Below, piece after piece: positions 1 to 4,587 of a stretch of 5,052 nt of DNA. The first letter of the stretch is position 1. The number at the start of each line of letters is the position of its first letter. A model generated the notes under the pieces. The model was given only the letters and a program-made list of their open reading frames with translations. It had not been told where the DNA came from and made no database searches. This DNA is from an uncultured Collinsella sp. GTDB lineage: Bacteria; Actinomycetota; Coriobacteriia; Coriobacteriales; Coriobacteriaceae. A program made the position numbers and the translations under genes. Location: contig USPH01000113.1 in assembly GCA_900556515.1 (NCBI GenBank), forward strand, positions 1-5,052, written 5' to 3'.

Positions 1-952
1 AGATCTCGACCTGCGCTTTACCGCCGGCACCGACGGTTATTTCCCCGGCGACGAAACGCATCCGCAAGATTTCGACCTCATCGAGGGCAACGCCTGCGCC
101 ATCTCGCTCGCAAAGATCGGCAACACGCCATGGGCACAGTGCTTCGCCACGTTTGTCCCCGATGAGATTCCCACCGCCCACGCCGCGCGCTTCCAGGCGC
201 AGATCATGGCGCATATGAGCGGCCAGGCAATGCTCAACCACGACCGCATGGTCAACGTACGCAGCGCGGCAGACATTCGCCCCGCGCTCAAAGACGGCAA
301 GGTCGCCTGCATCCACACCATCGAAAACGCCACGTTCTTTGCCGAGGACCCCGCGCTGATCGAGGTGCTCAAGAGCTTGGGCGTACTCATGTCATCGCTC
401 AGCTGGAATGCGCAAGGACCGCTCGCGAGCGGACACGATACCCACGCCGGCCTCACCGCCGCCGGCATCGAGGCACTTACGCAGATGGAGCACGCCGGCA
501 TGGTGCTTGACGTCTCCCACCTCAACGATGAGTGCTTTGACGAGGTTGTCGCCCACGCCACACGTCCCTTCGTCGCCAGCCACTCCAACTCCCGTGCGGT
601 TTGCGGCGTCAAACGCAACCTTACCGACGACCAGTTCCGCACCATTCGCGACATGGGCGGTATCGTCGGCCTCAACTACTGCAGCGAGTTCCTTTCCAAC
701 GACGCAACCGACAAGACCGCCGCAGACGTCACCTTCGACCAGCTAGCGGCACATATCGAGCACTGGCTCGACCTGGGCGGCGAGGACGTCATCGCGCTCG
801 GCGGCGACTGGGACGGTGCCACGGTGCCCGCCTTCCTCTCCGATGCCAGCAAGATGCCCGAGTTCCAGAACATGCTCTCCAAGCACTTTGGCAAGACCGT
901 GATGCAGAAGCTCTGCAGCGACAACGCGCTTGCCTTCTTTGAGCGTTATTAA
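1..952 (+). CDS. Membrane dipeptidase-like protein, peptidase family M19 (5' end missing)
   Basis: A zinc-dependent dipeptidase of the renal dipeptidase family, which hydrolyses dipeptides, sometimes including D-residue substrates. The visible 316 residues are read from base 2; base 1 ends the preceding codon. Family landmarks in order are Glu108 in HTIENA (bridging metal ligand), His173 in LDVSHLND, His194 in VASHSNS, Arg205 in VKRNLTDD (substrate carboxylate binding in the family) and Asp269 in ALGGDWDG (catalytic-site Asp). The N-terminal HxD metal motif is not seen and should lie just before the window, so probably only some 20-30 residues are missing. No secretion signal can be judged because the N-terminus is absent. 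The reading frame is open throughout and ends with TAA at 950-952. A strong hairpin follows at 969-1004. The family call is firm; the natural substrate is not known from sequence. Confidence 0.93.
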   Translation, partial: DLDLRFTAGTDGYFPGDETHPQDFDLIEGNACAISLAKIGNTPWAQCFATFVPDEIPTAHAARFQAQIMAHMSGQAMLNHDRMVNVRSAADIRPALKDGKVACIHTIENATFFAEDPALIEVLKSLGVLMSSLSWNAQGPLASGHDTHAGLTAAGIEALTQMEHAGMVLDVSHLNDECFDEVVAHATRPFVASHSNSRAVCGVKRNLTDDQFRTIRDMGGIVGLNYCSEFLSNDATDKTAADVTFDQLAAHIEHWLDLGGEDVIALGGDWDGATVPAFLSDASKMPEFQNMLSKHFGKTVMQKLCSDNALAFFERY

Positions 953-968
953 TTTCACATCCCTTGAG

Positions 969-1004
969 CGGGCCGGCATGCCGAACGGTCGACATGCCGG
1001 CCCG
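969..1004. repeat. 12-bp-stem hairpin between dipeptidase and metallopeptidase genes
   Basis: Arms 969-980 (CGGGCCGGCATG) and 993-1004 (CATGCCGGCCCG) pair perfectly over 12 bp. After one C-A mismatch (981/992), three more pairs (982-984 with 989-991) close on an ACGG tetraloop at 985-988. It starts 17 bases after the dipeptidase stop and ends 10 bases before the Shine-Dalgarno sequence of the next gene. Its position suits an attenuator or terminator of the dipeptidase transcript. There is no U-run on either strand, so it is not a classical intrinsic terminator. It could instead stabilise the 3' end or limit readthrough translation. Confidence 0.8.
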
Positions 1005-1014
1005 TCCCCAATCT

Positions 1015-1020
1015 GAAGGA
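1015..1020 (+). promoter_or_regulatory. Shine-Dalgarno GAAGGA deciding a TTG start
   Basis: GAAGGA lies 6 bases before TTG at 1027. It fixes the start of the metallopeptidase gene. The in-frame TTG at 964 would place the whole hairpin inside the coding region and add 21 residues without family similarity. Confidence 0.75.
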
Positions 1021-1026
1021 CCGCTT

Positions 1027-1803
1027 TTGACGCAGCAGTTTACGATTTCCGCATCCCGACCGGATGGGACGCCCATCCCCGTCATCGTTACCAAAAAGCG
1101 CGTCAAGAACTTCAACCTACGCGTCACATCGAGCGGTGAGGTCCACGCCAGTGCACCGCTCGGCGCCAGCCGCGAGCGTATCGAAGCGTTTGTGAAGCGC
1201 AACAGCGCCTGGATTATCAGCCGACTTGCCCAGCGCGAGCAACGTCAGGCGACGGCGCGAGAGCCGCTCAGTCCCTCGTCCATCATTGCGCTTTGGGGCA
1301 AACCCATCACCGTTCAGGATGCACTCGACCACAACTTTGAGCCACCCGCACCGCGGCCCAAGCAGGCTACCTTCGCAAGTTTTATGGGTACCGACGAGCC
1401 AGACGAACGTCCGCAGGCCAAGTGGAACGCGACCCTCGACGGCTTAACGCCCAGTGAGATCCAAGCCCATATTGACCAGCTCTATACGTCCGAGGTCACA
1501 TCGGCGCTGCGCGATATTGTGCACGCATACGAAATCGCAATGGGTGTCGCCGTTTCCCGCGTTTCCGTGCGCAGCATGAAAACGCGCTGGGGATCATGCA
1601 CGCCCAAAACCGGCGCCATTCGCATCGCACGAGAACTTGCCGCCTACCCCGTCGAGTGCCTTGACATGGTTGTCGCCCACGAGCTCGTCCACCTGCTCGA
1701 GCCAAGCCACAATCATCGGTTTCACGCGCTGCTCGACACGTACTGCCCCAACAACAGGGCTCTGTCGCAGCGGCTCAAAAAACCGCCCGCCAACGAGCTC
1801 TAG
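1027..1803 (+). CDS. YgjP-like (DUF45 / M48-like) zinc metallopeptidase
   Basis: A 258-residue protein of the YgjP-like metallopeptidase family, whose members are widespread but mostly lack a defined substrate. The N-terminal part (residues about 19-65) shows the family pattern: a basic segment KKRVKNFNLRV, a G-x-V turn running into ASAP, then a helix ending in AWI (61-63). A proline- and charge-rich stretch (about 100-140) is probably a variable linker. The catalytic part carries RWGSC (187-191) and the zinc motif HELVH (His218, Glu219, His222). His228 in EPSHNHRF is the expected third ligand, with Phe232 in its usual place. There is no signal peptide or membrane segment, so it is presumably cytoplasmic. 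The start is TTG, chosen for its good Shine-Dalgarno sequence. It ends 6 bp from the stop codon of the convergent folB gene. The family call is strong; the function is unknown. Confidence 0.9.
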   Translation: MTQQFTISASRPDGTPIPVIVTKKRVKNFNLRVTSSGEVHASAPLGASRERIEAFVKRNSAWIISRLAQREQRQATAREPLSPSSIIALWGKPITVQDALDHNFEPPAPRPKQATFASFMGTDEPDERPQAKWNATLDGLTPSEIQAHIDQLYTSEVTSALRDIVHAYEIAMGVAVSRVSVRSMKTRWGSCTPKTGAIRIARELAAYPVECLDMVVAHELVHLLEPSHNHRFHALLDTYCPNNRALSQRLKKPPANEL

Positions 1804-1809
1804 AGTCGG

Positions 1810-2295
1810 TTAGCGCACGCGCTCGATCTCGACACCGCAGCTTGCCAAGGGAAGACCGACAGGCGCCCAAGGCTTATCGAGCTTAACGTGCACGCCAAGC
1901 AGCAGGGGGTAACGACGCAACAGCATCTGGGCCACACCCTCGGCTGCCGCCTCGATGAGCTTAAACGTATGCTCGCGCAGATAGCCATCGACATCGTGGC
2001 ATACCGAGCCGTAGTCAATCGAGGCGTCCAGGTTATCGTGCTCCCCCGCTGCACGCAGGTCAGCATAGAGCACCAAGGACACGATGAATTTCTGGCCCAG
2101 CGCGTTCTCTTCGGGATACACGCCGTGGTTAGCAAAAACCTCAAGACCTTCAACGGTGATGCGGTCGGCATGGCGCAGATCGTCATAGTTCACGTGGGGC
2201 ACCGCCGTTGCGGTGGATATTTCGCCCCTTCCACGGCGGGCGAGCTCGGCGCCTTCAGTCTTGGTTGCATTCTCGGGCAGTTTCTTGTTGCTCAT
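1810..2295 (-). CDS. folB: Dihydroneopterin aldolase with N-terminal extension
   Basis: This enzyme converts 7,8-dihydroneopterin to 6-hydroxymethyl-7,8-dihydropterin plus glycolaldehyde in folate synthesis, in the cytoplasm. The core begins at about residue 44 (ADRITVEGLEVFANHG) and runs to the end at residue 161, about 118 residues, the usual family size. Matching the Staphylococcus aureus enzyme from memory, the active-site residues are present: Glu63 (HGVYPEEN), Tyr95 (IDYGSV), Glu115 (LIEAAAE) and Lys141 (KLDKPWAP). The first 43 residues are extra, charged and low in hydrophobics, with no recognised domain. That start is well supported by AAGGAG 9 bases before ATG; no internal ATG exists before the core, and the GTG codons at residues 32 and 35 lack Shine-Dalgarno sequences. 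It lies 43 bases downstream of the HD gene, likely the last gene of the minus-strand unit. No folP or folK is in the window. Confidence 0.94.
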   Translation of the reverse strand: MSNKKLPENATKTEGAELARRGRGEISTATAVPHVNYDDLRHADRITVEGLEVFANHGVYPEENALGQKFIVSLVLYADLRAAGEHDNLDASIDYGSVCHDVDGYLREHTFKLIEAAAEGVAQMLLRRYPLLLGVHVKLDKPWAPVGLPLASCGVEIERVR

Positions 2296-2304
2296 CGCGA
2301 TCGT

Positions 2305-2310
2305 CTCCTT
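2305..2310 (-). promoter_or_regulatory. Shine-Dalgarno AAGGAG for folB
   Basis: AAGGAG on the minus strand, 9 bases from the ATG at 2293-2295. It supports translation of the 43-residue N-terminal extension of FolB rather than a start at the conserved core. The rest of the 43-base gap to the HD gene shows no promoter or terminator. Confidence 0.75.
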
Positions 2311-2338
2311 CGTTTAGAACCCCGACCGCGCAAACTAA

Positions 2339-2920
2339 CTACACGCGAATCGACAGGTTCTTTTTATCATCGCTCCAGTTGCAAGCATTGCGCGCGGGGC
2401 ATGCAAAGCAGGCGCGCGACGCTTTATCGGCCGCATAGAGCAGACGCTCAAGCGGTTGGCTGTTCACGCGCAGCTTTCGATGGCCCAGAATGGCCGTCTT
2501 AATGGCTGCGGCATCGGCCGGCTCAAACGCCACATCATCGGGCATGCCGCCGAGAATCGCATCAGCGACGCGTTCGCTTGCAACATCATGGGATATACCC
2601 GATTCATACTGTTCATCTTTGCCGATATCGTGAAGAAGTGCCGTGGCGTAGATGACCTCGCGGTCAAATTCGAGCTGTTCCTCGAGATTCTTGATCCACA
2701 TAATGCGAGCGACATCGAGCAGATGGTCAATACCGTGGCGGCAGAAGATGCGCCCCGATTCCAACTGCGCAATGTTGCCCAGGTGCCGCCGAAACAGCCC
2801 GTTGGCACAAATGTAATCAATGCGAGGCATGGCATCAAAGGGGGCCAGGCCCGAAGCCATGAAGCCGCGACGCGGCGTCCCCTCATCGGTCTTCGATGTA
2901 AAGTCGTTGACGACCCTCAT
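2339..2920 (-). CDS. HD-domain metal-dependent phosphohydrolase with Cys motif, in folate gene cluster
   Basis: A 193-residue HD-superfamily hydrolase, a fold that usually removes phosphate from nucleotides or related compounds with bound metal ions. Visible candidate ligands are His62 and His66 (CRHGIDH), His97-Asp98 (LLHDIGKD), His111 (ISHDVASE), His147 (LGHRKL) and Asp165 (AADKASR), a set resembling dinuclear HD enzymes such as the YqeK type. The C-terminal end carries Cys171, Cys174 and Cys180 (CxxC-x5-C), which may bind a metal. The ATG chosen is one base after the folE stop (TAG-C-ATG), suggesting translational coupling; the nearest AGGA is a distant 15 bases upstream. Later Met codons (residues 21 and 31) lack Shine-Dalgarno sequences. 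Lying between folE and folB, it is a candidate for dihydroneopterin triphosphate dephosphorylation. That is inference from position. The HD call itself is firm. Confidence 0.9.
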   Translation of the reverse strand: MRVVNDFTSKTDEGTPRRGFMASGLAPFDAMPRIDYICANGLFRRHLGNIAQLESGRIFCRHGIDHLLDVARIMWIKNLEEQLEFDREVIYATALLHDIGKDEQYESGISHDVASERVADAILGGMPDDVAFEPADAAAIKTAILGHRKLRVNSQPLERLLYAADKASRACFACPARNACNWSDDKKNLSIRV

Positions 2921-2921
2921 G

Positions 2922-3479
2922 CTAACGGCCCAGCATCCTAAAGAACCGCTCCTCGAGCGCGGGATCGGTCTCAAAGACGCCGCGGCGAGCGAGCGTCACG
3001 GTCTTGGTGCCAGGCTTTTGCACGCCGCGCATGGTCATGCACATATGCTCAGCCTCCATGAGCACAATCGCTCCCTGGGGAGCGAGATAATCCATGAGGG
3101 CGTCGGCAACCTGCGCACACAGCTGCTCCTGCAGCTGCAGACGACGGGCATAGACTTCAACCGTGCGAGCGAGCTTAGACAGACCCGCCACGCGACCGTT
3201 AGGGATATAGCCGATCGCAGCCTTGCCATAAAACGGCAGCAGATGGTGCTCGCACAGCGAGTAAAACGTAATGTCGCGCTCGATAACCAAGTCGTTCGAG
3301 GCGACGGCAAAGGTTTTGGACAGGTGCTCCTCGGCACTCTGGTCCATACCGCCGGCGATCTCACCATACATACGGGCAACGCGCGCCGGGGTCTCCAGCA
3401 GGCCCTCACGAGTTGGGTCCTCGCCTATGCCCTCAAGCAACAGCTTAATGGCGGCCTCGACTTTTTCCTGATCGACCAT
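2922..3479 (-). CDS. folE: GTP cyclohydrolase I, zinc type (FolE1)
   Basis: This enzyme converts GTP to 7,8-dihydroneopterin triphosphate plus formate, the entry step of tetrahydrofolate synthesis; it works as a homodecamer in the cytoplasm. At 185 residues it is a compact, full-length bacterial form. Zinc ligands are Cys76 and His79 ([10 protein letters not shown]) and Cys147 ([10 protein letters not shown]). Their 3- and 71-residue spacings equal those of Cys110, His113 and Cys181 in the E. coli enzyme, so this is the zinc-dependent IA type rather than FolE2. His78 and His145 match catalytic-site histidines, and VAGLSKLAR and the closing GVQKPGTKT stretch are typical. The ATG has a GAGG Shine-Dalgarno 5 bases upstream. 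nrdG ends 66 bases upstream, leaving room for its own promoter, but none is convincing. The HD gene follows after one base. Confidence 0.97.
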   Translation of the reverse strand: MVDQEKVEAAIKLLLEGIGEDPTREGLLETPARVARMYGEIAGGMDQSAEEHLSKTFAVASNDLVIERDITFYSLCEHHLLPFYGKAAIGYIPNGRVAGLSKLARTVEVYARRLQLQEQLCAQVADALMDYLAPQGAIVLMEAEHMCMTMRGVQKPGTKTVTLARRGVFETDPALEERFFRMLGR

Positions 3480-3545
3480 CTGGGCCTCACTTTTCCGATT
3501 TCACGTTCGCGCTATGGTACCACGCTCTTCGGCATCGACCACAAG

Positions 3546-4127
3546 CTACATAGTATGGGTCGAATAGACCGGATCATCACGCCAAAGTTCAACCGCATCA
3601 CAAAGCGCAACGCCCTCGCGCTCAGCACGGGCGCGCGTGGCGTTCATATCGATCACGCGCTGGTTACTCGAGCCCCTAAAGCGCAATGAGATATCGTACA
3701 GATCCTGAACAAACGGGCCATCCACCAACATATCGAGGCAGGCAAGGATACGGTCCGTCGCCTCGGTATGGTGACGACCACCCGGCATAAGCTCCTCGAG
3801 CACGTCGCCGGTAAAACACCAAATGGTCTTGCCCGACCCCGCAGGATAGGCCGCACGCACGCGTTCGATAAAGTCAACAAGCCCTGCCTGATTCTCGGGC
3901 TCCATGGGCTCGCCACCCAGAATCGTCAGGCCATCGATAAAGGGATGGTCGAGACTCTCGATAATCTTATCCTCGACGGCGCGATCGAACGGCTCGCCCG
4001 CAGCAAAGTCCCACGCGACAGAGTTAAAGCAGTTCTTGCACCCACGACGGCACCCACTCACAAACAGAGAAGTACGAACGCCTTCTCCATCAGCAATATC
4101 GAAATACTTAATGTTCGCGTAGTTCAT
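3546..4127 (-). CDS. nrdG: Anaerobic ribonucleoside-triphosphate reductase activating protein (radical SAM)
   Basis: NrdG uses a [4Fe-4S] cluster and S-adenosylmethionine to make the glycyl radical on NrdD, switching on class III ribonucleotide reductase. The 193-residue protein opens with MNYANIKYFDIADGEG, typical of the family. It carries the radical-SAM cluster motif Cys26-x3-Cys30-x2-Cys33 (CRRGCKNC) within the usual SLFVSGC...CFN setting, and GGEP at 71-74, which binds the SAM amino group. The length is slightly above that of short NrdG proteins. ATG at 4125-4127 is chosen because the family N-terminus begins there and GGGAG lies 8 bases upstream; the frame stays open further upstream but runs through the palindrome. 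The first eight codons form one outer arm of the large inverted repeat A. nrdD lies upstream on the same strand after an unusually long 426-base gap. Confidence 0.96.
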   Translation of the reverse strand: MNYANIKYFDIADGEGVRTSLFVSGCRRGCKNCFNSVAWDFAAGEPFDRAVEDKIIESLDHPFIDGLTILGGEPMEPENQAGLVDFIERVRAAYPAGSGKTIWCFTGDVLEELMPGGRHHTEATDRILACLDMLVDGPFVQDLYDISLRFRGSSNQRVIDMNATRARAEREGVALCDAVELWRDDPVYSTHTM

Positions 4128-4135
4128 AGGTAACT

Positions 4136-4140
4136 CTCCC
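4136..4140 (-). promoter_or_regulatory. Shine-Dalgarno GGGAG for nrdG at the foot of palindrome A
   Basis: GGGAG lies 8 bases from the nrdG ATG. It forms half of a perfect 10-base palindrome, CTCCCGGGAG (4136-4145), whose other half runs into the base of palindrome A. The hairpin starts only two bases upstream of this site in the nrdG mRNA, so folding could affect ribosome access. That effect is inference. Confidence 0.65.
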
Positions 4141-4142
4141 GG

Positions 4143-4226
4143 GAGGCCGGGACATATCATCCCGTCCTCAAACATTCTCGGCCTTCGGCCTGCGAAACTG
4201 CGGGCGGGACGATATGTCCCGGCCTC
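4143..4226. repeat. Palindrome A: near-perfect inverted repeat with 25-base arms
   Basis: Arms 4143-4167 and 4202-4226 pair with 23 Watson-Crick pairs, one G-U pair and one A-C mismatch (4159/4210). The first 16 pairs are uninterrupted. The 34-base loop holds a small GGCC-TTC-GGCC hairpin (4180-4190). Each arm contains GGGACATATCRTCCC (4149-4163, and reverse complement 4206-4220), itself a partial dyad. There is no U-run on either side, so it is not a standard terminator. Weaker symmetry continues outward to about 4104 and 4267, taking in the start of nrdG. It may be a genome-wide palindromic repeat, an mRNA-stabilising structure or a protein site; the window cannot tell. Confidence 0.93.
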
Positions 4227-4243
4227 ATGCAAAGGGTAACTCA

Positions 4244-4398
4244 ATGAACGAAGCGAACATCGAGTATAGGGTTCAAGGTCCAATAAAAACTGTGTTGCAG
4301 CCCAACCGTCATCGCAAGCAAAGCGTTGTTGCAAGTCAACTCATTTCCGCAAAGAACTTCGAGGAGTGAGCAGACCGCATGCTGCATCTCAGCTACAT
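4244..4398 (+). pseudogene. Decayed inverted fragment: NrdG-like start, NrdD-like end
   Basis: Read on the plus strand from ATG at 4244, the first residues are MNEANIEY, close to MNYANIKY of NrdG. The frame runs 41 codons to TGA at 4367-4369. Continuing in the same frame past that TGA gives ADRMLHLS, close to the last residues of NrdD (DRVLHL before its stop), and the codons just before the TGA encode EE as in NrdD. The middle part (about 4268-4359) resembles nothing I recognise. AAAGGG lies 7 bases before the ATG, so a 41-residue peptide could be translated. The two end similarities more likely reflect the inverted repeats than a working gene. Confidence is high for the similarities and low for any protein function. 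Confidence 0.5.
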
Positions 4399-4587
4399 CA
4401 ACTTGGCTGCCCCGTAGCGAGGCCCCGGACCTTTACTCGATATGAGTTCCGCACGAACAGGAGGCGCCAGTGGCGCCTCCGTCGTGAGCCAGGACTGTTC
4501 GAAATAGCGAGTAAAGGTCCGGGGCCTCGCTACGGGGCAGCCTGGGATGGTTATTAGAGATGCAGCACGCGGTCGCGGATCTCCTCG
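4360..4587. repeat. Outer symmetry of palindrome B, including the nrdD 3' end
   Basis: Bases 4373-4390 and 4557-4574 match at 17 of 18 positions in inverted orientation. Each lies exactly 14 bases from its 35-base arm. Another 7-base match (CGAGGAG at 4360-4366, complement at 4581-4587) follows after 6 unmatched bases on both sides. All pairs share one centre at 4473.5. The right side is the coding end of nrdD (EE-x2-DRVLHL). The dyad therefore spans about 228 bases, with diverged 14-base segments between the perfect arm and the coding match. Confidence 0.85.
4405..4542. repeat. Palindrome B: perfect 35-base inverted repeats around a 68-base centre
   Basis: Arms 4405-4439 and 4508-4542 are exact reverse complements over 35 bases, starting GGCTGCCCCGTAGCGAGG and ending CTTTACTCG on the left. 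The centre holds a second hairpin, GGAGGCGCC-AGT-GGCGCCTCC (4460-4480), inside CGAACAG/CTGTTCG (4454-4460/4495-4501). The right arm begins 11 bases after the nrdD stop codon. No target-site duplication is seen next to the arms and no transposase is present, so it is either a non-autonomous palindromic element or a structure made in place. It could protect the nrdD 3' end or cause termination, but no U-run follows. Confidence 0.95.

Larger units (their letters stand above)
4104..4267. repeat. Outer arms of palindrome A, including nrdG codons 1-8
   Basis: Bases 4104-4127 (reverse strand: nrdG codons 1-8) and 4244-4267 (forward strand) match at 20 of 24 positions in inverted orientation, starting at ATGAAC on both strands and sharing GCGAACAT and AGTAT. 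They lie at nearly equal distances (15 and 17 bases) from the feet of palindrome A. The core hairpin is thus the centre of a roughly 164-base dyad that includes functional coding sequence on one side only. Confidence 0.8.

Noticed and set aside
964..1026. Earlier TTG start (964) for the metallopeptidase.
   Set aside because: It would translate the hairpin into a 21-residue tail, and the TTG at 1027 has a well-placed Shine-Dalgarno.
1888..2502. Long plus-strand open frame opposite folB and the HD gene.
   Set aside because: It is antisense to two well-supported genes, lacks recognisable motifs and has no convincing start signal.
3514..3544. TTGTGG-19 bases-TACCAT on the minus strand as a folE promoter.
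   Set aside because: Both boxes are weak and the 19-base spacer is long. The 66-base nrdG-folE gap could hold a promoter but the sequence does not prove it.
2820..3689. Long plus-strand open frame (289 codons) opposite folE.
   Set aside because: It covers the antisense of folE and parts of its neighbours, where GC-rich codon bias keeps the opposite frame open. There is no family match.
4129..4242. GGTAACTC occurs as an 8-base direct repeat on both sides of palindrome A (4129-4136 and 4235-4242), like a target-site duplication.
   Set aside because: The repeats do not abut the inverted arms (6 and 8 bases away), and the surrounding sequence is symmetric in inverted orientation, which an insertion with target duplication would not produce. 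It remains a possibility only if other copies show the same spacing.
4263..4291. TATACT on the minus strand (4263-4268) as a -10 box for nrdG.
   Set aside because: No acceptable -35 sequence at 16-18 bases (AGTTTT at best), and the hexamer overlaps the outer arm of the inverted repeat, so its composition has another explanation.
4366..4557. Open frames on both strands across palindrome B giving similar peptides (GCPVARPRTFTRY).
   Set aside because: They are two readings of the same 35-base inverted repeat, with no family similarity and no good ribosome binding site.
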